In this document: positions 44,003-52,500 of the stretch, piece after piece | Layout: every line of letters begins with the position of its first letter | How positions within the stretch are numbered: position 1 is the stretch's first letter | NCBI RefSeq assembly: GCF_002027705.1 | Contig: NZ_MBTG01000015.1 | Location: 124,001-188,000, forward strand | Direction: 5' to 3' | Source of the DNA: Paenibacillus ferrarius | GTDB taxonomy: Bacteria > Bacillota > Bacilli > Paenibacillales > NBRC-103111 | DNA length: 64,000 nt | Notes under the pieces: generated by a model | Told to the model about the DNA's origin: nothing | Seen by the model: the letters and a program-made list of their open reading frames with translations, nothing else | The model's database searches: none | Position numbers and translations under genes: made by a program

Positions 44003-45107
44003 GCTGCATCACCAGCTTAGCCATACAGTAGGAGACGATATTTTCAGAGCCTTGGTTGAGATTCAAGCCGGAGGCATGAATGCCATCGAAGCAGGCCCCC
44101 GTCTGAGCATCAATCAATGATTCTTGACGTGAGTTGCGTCCGTGGAACCAGTCATAGCAAAGCGACGCTTTGGCGTAATAAGTGGGCTCTCTTAATACCT
44201 TGTAAGCTTCCATACAAGCTAGCAGCATCTCGCATGCCTCGATTGGCTGCTCGTCAAATCTAGCTGCATCTTGACCTCTCGTCAGCCAGCCATGACTTCC
44301 AATCGGCTTGAAATAACCTTCCTGAGCGAAGGTGATGGAAGCCAAATAATCCAAGCTTTCCTTGGCTGTTAATCGAAATTGCTCCGTGTGCTGCAACAGC
44401 GATGTAAGCTGCGAGGCCTTGAAAAGCGCCCAAGGCAGCATCGCATTGCCATAGGTTATACTGTCCTCAAACCACAGCCAGCCATCGCCTTTATTCGCTT
44501 GATACTGGGTATGCAGCCGCATTGCCAGCTCCTCCACTAAGGAAGCTATTTGCGCTTGCGGAAGAAACGCGGGATCTTCTTGCTCCATGCCTGGATAAGG
44601 AAACTTATAGGTTAAAGCTTGCGGCGTTTCGAGCATATACGTCAAGCCAATCATCGCATAGGCCATGGCCCGCGGAGACGTTAAGCTCTTCACATGCGAG
44701 AGTGCCTGATTGATCATATATCGGCAAGTATTTTGAATATTATCCGGTACAGATGCTTCCGACAGGGTAAATCCGAGCGCCCATAGACAACGCCCCAGAC
44801 AATCCTCCGAGCCTACCTGCTCAATAAATACACGCTGATAATCCATGAAATTCCGAAAGCTGCCATCCTCATTTTGCGCATGATAAAGAAAGGACGAATA
44901 AATCGAAATTAGATTTAGCGTCTTGTTATCCTGACTGTTCTTGAACAGCATAACGGCAGCGATCAGAGCCCTCGCGTTGTCGTCGGACGTGTACCCCTTG
45001 GAACGATCAGGGATGCCAAATTTCGTATGCTGAAAGATGCCCGTATCATCCGTTAAGCGATGCAAATAATCCGCTGTGAACGGCTTGACCGCCAGCTTCC
45101 CCATCAA
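43995..45107 (-). CDS. Alpha/alpha-barrel glycosidase-like protein
   Basis: 370 residues, helical throughout, with six-hairpin-like repeats. RSKGYTSDDNARALIAAVML near residue 35 and GSHGWLTRGQDAARFDEQP near 270 carry conserved acidic and aromatic residues. It resembles proteins found next to GT4 mannosyltransferases, sometimes fused to them. No family with known activity can be named. Overlaps the GT4 gene by 4 nt and manC by 8 nt. Confidence 0.6.
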   Translation of the reverse strand: MMGKLAVKPFTADYLHRLTDDTGIFQHTKFGIPDRSKGYTSDDNARALIAAVMLFKNSQDNKTLNLISIYSSFLYHAQNEDGSFRNFMDYQRVFIEQVGSEDCLGRCLWALGFTLSEASVPDNIQNTCRYMINQALSHVKSLTSPRAMAYAMIGLTYMLETPQALTYKFPYPGMEQEDPAFLPQAQIASLVEELAMRLHTQYQANKGDGWLWFEDSITYGNAMLPWALFKASQLTSLLQHTEQFRLTAKESLDYLASITFAQEGYFKPIGSHGWLTRGQDAARFDEQPIEACEMLLACMEAYKVLREPTYYAKASLCYDWFHGRNSRQESLIDAQTGACFDGIHASGLNLNQGSENIVSYCMAKLVMQHE

Positions 45108-46285
45108 ACCGCACTCCCTTTGATCACAATCCGGCTCGCGATTGTATCACGAAACAGCGCTGCATAAGACTTGGCAACTTCACTCCACATCATCGTACTT
45201 CCAAGCGCTTGTGTTCTGTTCTCCATCTCCAGCTGCAAATCCGGATGGTCCAGAACATTCACGATGTGCTGCTCGAGCGAGGCTGAATCATAGAAATTGC
45301 CCAGCAGTCCGCGGCCGTCTGCCAACATTTCCACCGCATAGCGGTAGGGGGTGGAGATAATAACTCTGCCATAACCGATACCATAGGCTAGCGTTCCGCT
45401 TACAGCTTGATCCTTGCCCAGATAAGGAGTCATATAGATATCGGATAAGACCAGGGATTCAACAACTTCCTCCTGTGTCAAAAGCTTATCTACAAAAGTC
45501 ACATGCGCCTCGAGTCCAAGCTTCGACACTAAATCCATCAGCTTCTCTCTATAGACTTCTCCAACTTCCTGCTGCACGACTGGATGCGTTTTGCCCCAAA
45601 TGATATATAGTGCTTCAGGATGTTTTGCGACAACTCCTCTCATCGCTTCAATAGCGTATTCAATCCCTTTGCCCGGGCTCAAAAATCCGAAAGTCGATAG
45701 AATCTGTCTGTTCCTATACCCATACCGGTCTTTCAGTTCATCTCTTGAGGCCGTCTCCACGAAAGGAACACCATGATGAAACATCGTGATCTTCACGTTT
45801 TCGATGCCATAGACGTCCTGCAAATCCTGCACTTTATTTTGCACCATCGTAATCACTCTAAAGCTTAGCTCGGCAAGCCGCTTCATGATCAAGCGCTGTT
45901 TATCACTAGGTTCCGATAGAACCGTGTGGAAAATGACAACGAATGGAATCTTTAATTTCTCAGCCAGATCCAGCACATACTCGCCGCTTTCCCCGCCATA
46001 AATCCCAAACTCGTGCTGAATGACAAGCAAATCGATGTCAGAACGATTCAAATCCAGTGCTGTCTTGCTGTAATCTGCTCGTTGATGCTGGCTGATTTGT
46101 CCCATTACCTGGTTGCCATACACATACGACTTGTTATTGTTAACCGCAATCATACGGGGTGAATTAAAATCATGAATCCGTTCAATTTCGTTCATCAAAT
46201 CCTGTGAAAATGTAGCTAACCCACACTCTCTCGGCAAGCTTGTTCCCAAAAAAGCGATATTGCGTTTAATGGATTTTAAAGTCAT
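45104..46285 (-). CDS. GT4 family glycosyltransferase (probable mannosyltransferase)
   Basis: 393 residues, first gene of the four-gene operon. N-terminal IAFLGTSLPRECGLATFSQD and the central FHHGVPF and FGFLSPGKGIEYAIEAM stretches define the GT-B fold. The donor is inferred to be GDP-mannose from manC downstream. An A/T-rich hairpin lies in its leader. Confidence 0.82.
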   Translation of the reverse strand: MTLKSIKRNIAFLGTSLPRECGLATFSQDLMNEIERIHDFNSPRMIAVNNNKSYVYGNQVMGQISQHQRADYSKTALDLNRSDIDLLVIQHEFGIYGGESGEYVLDLAEKLKIPFVVIFHTVLSEPSDKQRLIMKRLAELSFRVITMVQNKVQDLQDVYGIENVKITMFHHGVPFVETASRDELKDRYGYRNRQILSTFGFLSPGKGIEYAIEAMRGVVAKHPEALYIIWGKTHPVVQQEVGEVYREKLMDLVSKLGLEAHVTFVDKLLTQEEVVESLVLSDIYMTPYLGKDQAVSGTLAYGIGYGRVIISTPYRYAVEMLADGRGLLGNFYDSASLEQHIVNVLDHPDLQLEMENRTQALGSTMMWSEVAKSYAALFRDTIASRIVIKGSAV

Positions 46286-46634
46286 TGAAATTCCTCCTAT
46301 TTTTTATAAATTATTACAAATGAGTACGAAAAAAAGAAATAAAGATCACTTTATTTCCTACGTAAATCGCTATCCAGTTAACTTCCCTAGCTCTTGCCAT
46401 TCCGCTCCTATCTGCTGCTTAAACCTTAGCACGACCCCATTTTCTTGTCAATGCGGGCTCGATAAACGTGCATGCCGTTTGACAAGCGTGAAACTTGTGA
46501 TAAAATTAACATATGACAAGAAAATATGGTCATTCCCTCGGCTGATTAAACATGATATGGTTAATCGGTCTTTTATTTGTATGTAAGACAGCAAACAAGC
46601 ATGATCTTTCCCCATTCGATTAGGAGGCAACACA
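46286..46634. other. Divergent intergenic region (GT4 operon / rplY)
   Basis: 349 bp without a gene. It contains a hairpin with AAATAAAG/CTTTATTT arms (46337-46356), followed on the minus strand by seven T, possibly an attenuator in the leader of the GT4 operon. It also contains a sigma-A promoter for rplY (46479-46506) and a leader stem GATTAA/TTAATC (about 46540-46570) before the rplY ribosome site. Confidence 0.6.
46479..46506 (+). promoter_or_regulatory. Sigma-A promoter of rplY
   Basis: TTGACA (46479-46484), 16-bp spacer, TAAAAT (46501-46506); a transcript from here would carry a leader of about 120 nt. Confidence 0.75.
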
Positions 46635-47213
46635 ATGATGAGCAATTCTATCCAGTTAAGCGAACGGGACCAACTAAGCAAGTCGCAAATGAATGTATTG
46701 AGAAAACAGGGTCAGGTTCCAGCCGTTGTTTATGGTACTGACGTTGGCAGTATCTCGGTTACGGTAAGCGAAAAGGACATCCTTTCCACCTTGAAACGGA
46801 ATCCCCGCGCTATTCTTCATGCGGCTATTCCACAAAACGGCAACAAGCCTGTTCTCATTCAAAATGTTCAAAGAGATCCCCTTTCCAACAAGATAGTTCA
46901 CGTCGATTTCTATCAACTGAATATGAATATAAGCATGGATTCGAAAGTTACCATTCATTTCTCTGGTGAGCCTGTAGGCGTCAAAGAGGGGGGAATTCTT
47001 CAAGTAGAGTTGTACGAAGTTCAAGTTCGCTGCATGCCTGATAAGCTGCTTAGCGCTTTTGAAGTTGATATTAGCGGACTAGGTATTGGCGATCATCTGC
47101 TAGTTTCTGATCTTTCCTTTCACGAAGGAATTGAAGTGCTGTCCGACGCCACTGCCATGCTAGTGAAAATCTCGCATGCCCACGCAGAAGAACCAGTCGT
47201 CGTTCCGGCCTAA
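46635..47213 (+). CDS. rplY: Ribosomal protein bL25 / general stress protein Ctc
   Basis: 192 residues, the long form with the N-terminal 5S rRNA-binding barrel (RKQGQVPAVVYGTDVGSISV) and the C-terminal beta domain typical of TL5/Ctc (HIDFYQLN-like VDFYQLNM, then VRCMPDKLLSAFEVDISGL). AGGAGG lies 7 nt before the first of two adjacent ATGs. In Bacillus the ctc gene is stress-induced; no sigma-B promoter is obvious here. Confidence 0.92.
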   Translation: MMSNSIQLSERDQLSKSQMNVLRKQGQVPAVVYGTDVGSISVTVSEKDILSTLKRNPRAILHAAIPQNGNKPVLIQNVQRDPLSNKIVHVDFYQLNMNISMDSKVTIHFSGEPVGVKEGGILQVELYEVQVRCMPDKLLSAFEVDISGLGIGDHLLVSDLSFHEGIEVLSDATAMLVKISHAHAEEPVVVPA

Positions 47214-47222
47214 ATAAAAAAT

Positions 47223-47257
47223 AGGAATCCTACACATTGTGCAGGGTTCCCTTTTTA
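47223..47257 (+). terminator. Terminator of rplY
   Basis: Imperfect stem GGAATCCT.. / ..AGGGTTCC followed by CTTTTT, directly after the stop codon. Confidence 0.7.
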
Positions 47258-47488
47258 ATTGGAATGGTCTTCCTCTCCATAATCGACAACGATCAGCTGC
47301 CCTGGAGTCACCTTAAAATACTTGCAAAGCCGCCATATCAAGTCCCTCGGATACTGAACCATCTCGTCTTTATACATCTTTCGAACCGAATCAAAATGGT
47401 AGTCAATATCTTTGGCCAGCTGACGAATCGATAGCTTAGGATCTTTTTCTCTCATCATTTCTTTCAGGTTACTATGAACCCCCGGCAT
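47255..47488 (-). CDS. Small XRE-family helix-turn-helix regulator (YozG-like)
   Basis: 77 residues consisting of one Cro/C1-type helix-turn-helix (LSIRQLAKDIDYHFDSVRKM) and a short tail. GAGGTG lies 5 nt before the ATG. Monocistronic, convergent with rplY. It lacks the SinI/SinR dimerisation domain, so it is not the SinR that the operators here would require. Confidence 0.8.
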   Translation of the reverse strand: MPGVHSNLKEMMREKDPKLSIRQLAKDIDYHFDSVRKMYKDEMVQYPRDLIWRLCKYFKVTPGQLIVVDYGEEDHSN

Positions 47489-47588
47489 ACCTACACCTCA
47501 ATTTAATCAACAGAGCATCTTTTAAGATAATAGCCTGATTGACTGGGCTTGTCTAGAGTTCCGTGTATCATTGACCCTTCAGGTGCAT

Positions 47589-47957
47589 TTATATTTCTTT
47601 TAAATACCCCTGTATTTTGCCTAATAACCGCTCCCACTCAACCGGCTTCGTATCGAAGTCATCACAGCCTACTTCAAACGCCTTATCCCGATCGCTGGAC
47701 ATGGCATGGGCAGTTAAAGCAATGACAGGTATATGCTTCGTCTCCTGCAGCTCTTTCAGTTGGCGGGTCGCACCCCAGCCATCCAAGACCGGCAGGCTCA
47801 TATCCATTAAGATGAGATCCGGGCACTCCGACTTCGCCGAATCAATGCCTTGCTGTCCATCAACAGCTATAACCACTTGATATCCTTTGCGCAATAAACG
47901 GCGCGATAACATATCACGATTCATCTCGTTATCTTCGACTAGAAGTATTTTATACAT
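47589..47957 (-). CDS. Single-domain response regulator (CheY-like)
   Basis: 122 residues, receiver only, with the acidic pocket VEDNE (8-12), phospho-acceptor Asp52 in LILMDMSLPVLDGW and Lys104 in FDTKPVEW. The start overlaps the end of the hybrid kinase gene (ATGA region), so it is the last gene of the H-NOX operon and probably takes phosphate from that kinase. Confidence 0.92.
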   Translation of the reverse strand: MYKILLVEDNEMNRDMLSRRLLRKGYQVVIAVDGQQGIDSAKSECPDLILMDMSLPVLDGWGATRQLKELQETKHIPVIALTAHAMSSDRDKAFEVGCDDFDTKPVEWERLLGKIQGYLKEI

Positions 47958-49698
47958 CGCCCGATTCCTCTTGACCCGAAGTATGCGATTGGGGCTTCAC
48001 GATCTGCTCAATAGCAGCGCTGGCAATCAAATGAGAAATTTCCTGCAAAAAGTCTTCCCGTCGAAGGCTCCCTTTTTGCACAATATTTTTCACGAATCCG
48101 TTTAATCGCAACCGATCCTCTTCCGTAATATTTTTGGCGGTAACGACCACAACCGGTATGGAGCGCCATTCCTCGCGTTTACGCAATTCGGTCACAAACT
48201 CAAATCCGTCCATCGTTGGCATCATTAAATCAAGCAAGATCAATTGCGGCAGCGCTTGCCTCACGCATTCCAACGCTTGCTGCCCATTCTCTGCTCTAGC
48301 AACGCGATAGCCTTCTTTCTCCAGCATTCTGGTCATCATTTGGCTGGTCGCCAAATCATCTTCAATAACCAGAACCGAATTGGAATGCCGCTCAGATATA
48401 TACTTATCCAAAATATAAATCAAGCGCTCGCGATAAATCGGCTTGGTCAGAAATTCAGAGGCGCCCAGCGCGTAACCCAGATTCTTATCGTCTGTCATCG
48501 AGATAATAACAACGGGAATGTTCGCCAGCTCAGGATCGTTCTTCAGCATGGCTAATACGTTCCATCCATCCATTCCGGGCATTAACACATCAAGTGAAAT
48601 GACGTCGGGATGCAGCTCCTTGGCCAACCTGATCCCTTCTTGACCGGTTGTGGCAAGGGCAACCTTCCATTCCTCTTTGCTAAGATAACGCTTCATCAAT
48701 TGAAGCATAGCTGGATCATCGTCAATCACCAACACCGTGCTGGAACCTTTCGACTTTCCATCCGGACTTTCCATCAAAGAGGCGTTTGCACCAGAGCGAT
48801 GCTGATCTACGAGTGGCAGCCAAATGGAGAACGTTGTCCCTACCCCGTATTCACTGTTAACCGTGATTTTCCCGCCCATGATTTGGCACAGTCTTTGACT
48901 AATAGCCAGACCTAGCCCCGTTCCGCCATATTTCCTTGTAGTCGAAGAATCGGCTTGCTTGAACGCTTGAAACAGTTGTCCGATTTGATCAGCTGTCATA
49001 CCGATTCCTGTATCTTTCACACGGAATTCAACCCCAGGCACCTCGTTTTCCATCACATAAGCAGCAGAAAACCAGATTGTCCCCTCTTTGGTGAACTTGC
49101 CCGCATTGCTGAGCACATTGTACAAGATCTGTCTAAGCTTGGTAAGGTCCGTCTTCATCGTGCCTTCAGGGTAGTCAACTTCCACACGATTCTTGTTTGT
49201 CTCTATCAAAGGGTGTACGGTTGTCACAACATCATGAAACATTGTAGGAATGTCACACATCTCCAGATAGAGCTCAAGCTTGCCTGCTTCAATTTTAGAC
49301 AGATCCAAAATATCGTTAATAAGCGCAAGAAGATGCCTGCCTGCCGTGTTAATTTTATCAAGGTCATCCGAAAAGCTTTGCTCGCCCAGCTCGTCAGCTT
49401 CTTCCTTCAGCATCTCACTGTAACCGATGATCGCATTGAGCGGAGTACGAAGCTCATGGCTCATATTGGCCAGAAATTGGCTTTTGATTTGATTGGCTTC
49501 AACGGCTTCATCACGAGCTCTGGATAGCTCTATCGTCCGCTCTTTCACCAATTCCTCCAGTTGATCGTTCAACTGGCGAAGTTCTTGATTCACATAATAG
49601 ATATCGCGTGTCTTCTGCTCAGCTATTTGTTCAGCTGCTTTGCGTGCTTTTCTCTCGCGTTCCAGCTGTCTACGAAGAACTTCGATATCCTCCATCAT
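47950..49698 (-). CDS. Hybrid sensor histidine kinase with two receivers, H-NOX-associated
   Basis: 582 residues from the ATG at 49698, which overlaps the H-NOX stop as ATGA (an in-frame ATG at 49797 lies inside the H-NOX gene). No membrane segment. Coiled coil at 1-70; phospho-accepting His81 in FLANMSHELRTPLNAI; ATPase with NVLSNAGKF and GGTGLGLAI (258-266); receiver 1 with Asp370; receiver 2 with Asp490. Being soluble and coupled to H-NOX, it is likely the kinase whose activity nitric-oxide-bound H-NOX controls. Confidence 0.92.
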   Translation of the reverse strand: MMEDIEVLRRQLERERKARKAAEQIAEQKTRDIYYVNQELRQLNDQLEELVKERTIELSRARDEAVEANQIKSQFLANMSHELRTPLNAIIGYSEMLKEEADELGEQSFSDDLDKINTAGRHLLALINDILDLSKIEAGKLELYLEMCDIPTMFHDVVTTVHPLIETNKNRVEVDYPEGTMKTDLTKLRQILYNVLSNAGKFTKEGTIWFSAAYVMENEVPGVEFRVKDTGIGMTADQIGQLFQAFKQADSSTTRKYGGTGLGLAISQRLCQIMGGKITVNSEYGVGTTFSIWLPLVDQHRSGANASLMESPDGKSKGSSTVLVIDDDPAMLQLMKRYLSKEEWKVALATTGQEGIRLAKELHPDVISLDVLMPGMDGWNVLAMLKNDPELANIPVVIISMTDDKNLGYALGASEFLTKPIYRERLIYILDKYISERHSNSVLVIEDDLATSQMMTRMLEKEGYRVARAENGQQALECVRQALPQLILLDLMMPTMDGFEFVTELRKREEWRSIPVVVVTAKNITEEDRLRLNGFVKNIVQKGSLRREDFLQEISHLIASAAIEQIVKPQSHTSGQEESGDV

Positions 49699-50243
49699 AA
49701 ATCTGACCCCGCTTGTGTTAATACAAAACGGGCAGAGCTTCCATCTGACAAATTTTCTCTCTGAATGTTGATCTTTTCTCCATAATGGGCAATGCATCCG
49801 ATAATCAGGCCTTCTGCCAGATCTGCGAACGGTCTTGAAGATTGATAGGTCATCACTAATGTGCCTGGGATAGAGGCGTCATACTGAAAAGCTGGCAATT
49901 CTGCATCTGGATACAGCTTGCGCACCTCAACATGAATATAACTATCAACCTTTTGCAAAAACTCAAAGACTGAGCTATTTTGCTCCATAAAATAGGGATG
50001 CATATCCAGCAGTTGACTAAATAAATATTCACCAAAAGTTCGTACCAAGTCGGCCACAGGTATGTTCGTACGCCCGCTTAGCTCGATGACAAGCTTGATA
50101 ATTTCATTGTGGTCATACGTACCCACCGTTGTGTAGCTGCCGCCTGATGGCAGCGCAGATGCTTCAATAATGTCATCCGCGATTTTCAAAGAAAATTTAC
50201 TCTCTACCATTTCAAGAAAAGCCGTAAAAACCATACCTTTCAT
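49695..50243 (-). CDS. H-NOX heme domain protein (NO/O2 sensor)
   Basis: 182 residues of the heme NO/oxygen-binding family. The proximal heme ligand His104 lies in YIHVEVRKLYPDAELP, and the propionate-binding Y-x-S-x-R motif is Tyr133-Arg137 (MTYQSSRPF). H-NOX proteins sense nitric oxide and regulate a partner kinase or cyclase. It starts 24 nt after the HD-GYP response regulator gene and is translationally coupled to the hybrid kinase. Confidence 0.92.
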   Translation of the reverse strand: MKGMVFTAFLEMVESKFSLKIADDIIEASALPSGGSYTTVGTYDHNEIIKLVIELSGRTNIPVADLVRTFGEYLFSQLLDMHPYFMEQNSSVFEFLQKVDSYIHVEVRKLYPDAELPAFQYDASIPGTLVMTYQSSRPFADLAEGLIIGCIAHYGEKINIQRENLSDGSSARFVLTQAGSDL

Positions 50244-50267
50244 GCAGGAACACCTTCCTATCTCCGC

Positions 50268-51308
50268 TTATTGTTTATCGTTCATTTGCACAACACCCAT
50301 GAAAGCATCAACAACGCGAGGATCGAAATGACTCCCGCTCTGCTTCCTAATTTCATCCAATGCTTCTTCTCGAGTCCAAGCTCGCTTATAAGGACGTACA
50401 TGTGTTAACGCATCAAAAAAGTCCGCAATGGCCACGATCCTGCCAGCCAAAGGAATCTCTTCTCCGCTTAAACCGTTCGGATATCCTGTACCATCCCACT
50501 TCTCATGGTGAGTTAAAGCGATTGTTCTCGCTAAATTCAGAACCGGGAATAAGCTCCCTTCCAGGATATTGGCTCCGATCTTGGTGTGCATTTTCATTTG
50601 TTCAAACTCATCTGGTGTAAACCTGCCTGGCTTCAATAAAATATCATCCGGGATGCCAATCTTCCCGATATCATGAAAAGGGGTGGCACGCTCAATAAGT
50701 TCAACTTCATGCTCAGATAATTCAAGAACAGAAGCAATTTGTCCTGCTAATTGCGCAACTCGCTGTGTATGCTGACCCGTTGCATCGTCGCGGTATTCCG
50801 AGGTACGCCCCAGTACTTGGAGAATTTCAAACTTGGCTTGCTTAAGCTCTTTGGTGCGTTCTTTTACTCTTTTTTCCAAATGTTGATTTTGATCCTGCAG
50901 CTGGAGATGATAATATCTCGTTCTTAATAAATTTTGGATACGCAGCACAACTTCCGTTCTGTCAAAAGGCTTGGTAATGAAATCATTGGCGCCCTCATGA
51001 AGAACTCTTTTCTTCGCTTCCTGCGTAACATCCGCCGTCAGAATGAGAACCGGCAAATAATCGCCTTCCCGTTTCAGTCCTTTTAAAACTTCCAAGGCTT
51101 TATATCCGTCCATCTCTGGCATATGTAAATCTAGCAATATAATATCCGGTTGATGTTCCTGATAAAGAGCTTCCAATTGCTTGGGCTCCATCGTACTTAC
51201 TAGATTAGCAAAACCTGCGTGGCGAAGAATCCGCTCCAGCAAGCTAATATTGAATTCCTGATCATCTATGATCAGAAATTTAGCGCCTTTTAACCATAAT
51301 TCATCCAT
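50268..51308 (-). CDS. Response regulator with HD-GYP output domain
   Basis: 346 residues: receiver with phospho-acceptor Asp60 (IILLDLHMPEMDGY), coiled-coil linker (about 130-155), HD-GYP domain with FHDIGKIGIPDDILLKPG and HHEKWDGTGYPNGL. It probably degrades c-di-GMP when phosphorylated. First gene of the H-NOX operon. An equivalent H-NOX/HD-GYP circuit is known in Shewanella (HnoB type). Confidence 0.93.
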   Translation of the reverse strand: MDELWLKGAKFLIIDDQEFNISLLERILRHAGFANLVSTMEPKQLEALYQEHQPDIILLDLHMPEMDGYKALEVLKGLKREGDYLPVLILTADVTQEAKKRVLHEGANDFITKPFDRTEVVLRIQNLLRTRYYHLQLQDQNQHLEKRVKERTKELKQAKFEILQVLGRTSEYRDDATGQHTQRVAQLAGQIASVLELSEHEVELIERATPFHDIGKIGIPDDILLKPGRFTPDEFEQMKMHTKIGANILEGSLFPVLNLARTIALTHHEKWDGTGYPNGLSGEEIPLAGRIVAIADFFDALTHVRPYKRAWTREEALDEIRKQSGSHFDPRVVDAFMGVVQMNDKQ

Positions 51309-51380
51309 TGCTCTGCCTCACTCATCTTTGATACTTCCATTATATTGGATTCATCGGCATTTTTCGACATTCACGCAATA

Positions 51381-51422
51381 GAAAAAGAGCTGTCTCAACG
51401 TAGATAGATCTACTGGCAGCTC
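51381..51422 (-). terminator. Terminator after hypothetical gene
   Basis: On the minus strand GAGCTG and CAGCTC arms flank a long loop with an inner TAGAT/ATCTA pairing, followed by TTTTTC. Confidence 0.65.
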
Positions 51423-51479
51423 CTTGTTCTGTTTTCACAAGAAGCGCATCCGAGCATAATGCCTGGGCGCTTTATTGTC

Positions 51480-51995
51480 CTAACAAAAAATTACAGTGTC
51501 AATTAATCCTAGTGGCAGATTTATTTCAAAAAAGTTCACACCATCGATGGTTATAAAACCATTCGCATAATTTGTATGAACTTGTTGGACAAAAAAGATT
51601 GCGAATAGGGGAGGCGTCATACCAAAAGGCACGACCAGATCAATGTTAGCCCATTTACCGAAACAAGGTATTAGTTCAGTTGCACCTACACGCTCCTCCT
51701 CTCTATAGATTTGGCTGCCAGGCAAGTATATTGGTTTACCAGCTTTTTTATCTGCAATAATCTGATGCGCTTGTTGAAGCGTCAGTGATTTCAAATAATT
51801 ATGGTTGGCAACTATTGATTGCGGGGGATAGCTTGGCGGCGTTACCTTTTTGGCTCCTTGAAGGAAATGTGGCAGGCCAGCATAATGTTGTGGTCCTACT
51901 GGGAACTGCTGCGGTCCTACAGGTGGATGGAAGATGGGCTGTCGGTAGTCGCATGCCGGTGTTACGAGATAATATTGCGGGTATGTGTAATACAT
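51480..51995 (-). CDS. Hypothetical protein with Tyr/Pro/Gln-rich N-terminus
   Basis: 171 residues. The N-terminus (YYTYPQYYLVTPACDYRQP) and QQFPVGPQHYAG-type repeats recall coat or surface proteins. The C-terminal half (PLFAIFFVQQVHTNYANGF, ending IFC) is more ordered. No membrane helix or known domain recognised. AGGAGG is 10 nt before the ATG. It could be a spore coat or matrix protein, but there is no direct proof. Confidence 0.6.
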   Translation of the reverse strand: MYYTYPQYYLVTPACDYRQPIFHPPVGPQQFPVGPQHYAGLPHFLQGAKKVTPPSYPPQSIVANHNYLKSLTLQQAHQIIADKKAGKPIYLPGSQIYREEERVGATELIPCFGKWANIDLVVPFGMTPPLFAIFFVQQVHTNYANGFITIDGVNFFEINLPLGLIDTVIFC

Positions 51996-52500
51996 TTGGC
52001 TAAAACCTCCTGAGTTTTAAAGTCTCAATGCATAATACACAAACGTTATTAGGAGAGTGCCTGTATAAATAGAAATATATTCCTTTTATAGTGTGACATT
52101 GTAAAAATAAAAATGACTACCCACGATGCACACGCGGTAGTCTTGACAGTTACTTATTTTCAAAAAATATATTGAGTTTCAATATTAAGTATTTTTTTCC
52201 TTATAGATACGTCCAATAATTTAAATACAGAGAATAATAAAAACACTTTCGCCTAATCTTAATTTCTTGGAAATAATATCTTTGAACATAACTTGATTTC
52301 TTATCGTCAATAAGACGCCTCCTATCAGCAAAGAAATTGTAGTCATATATACAAAAATGTTTTCAGATAAAATATAAAACCAGAGTGGACTATTCAATGA
52401 GAATTGGTCTTTTTCACCTTTGAGGTATAGGCATGAATGCCTGTTACAAAAGCAACAGAATGCATGATATAATTTTTGTATAAGATAGGAGATGATGACG
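51996..52500. other. Intergenic region with gene remnant and orphan terminator
   Basis: About 500 bp without an intact gene. On the minus strand 52430-52221 is open and encodes a plausible membrane segment (IFVYMTTISLLIGGVLL), but has no start codon with a ribosome site. A minus-strand terminator follows at 52102-52142. Together they look like the 3' end of a decayed gene whose 5' part was replaced by the nuclease gene. The ribosome site of that nuclease is at 52487-52491. Confidence 0.45.
52102..52142 (-). terminator. Orphan minus-strand terminator
   Basis: GACTACC and GGTAGTC arms (52115-52121 and 52136-52142) with T-rich sequence after them on the minus strand; no intact minus-strand gene lies upstream. 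Confidence 0.6.

Noticed and set aside
47255..47488. The small XRE regulator as the SinR acting on the GTTCTTT sites
   Set aside because: It has only a helix-turn-helix and lacks the SinI-interaction/dimerisation region; it is also far from the EPS operons.
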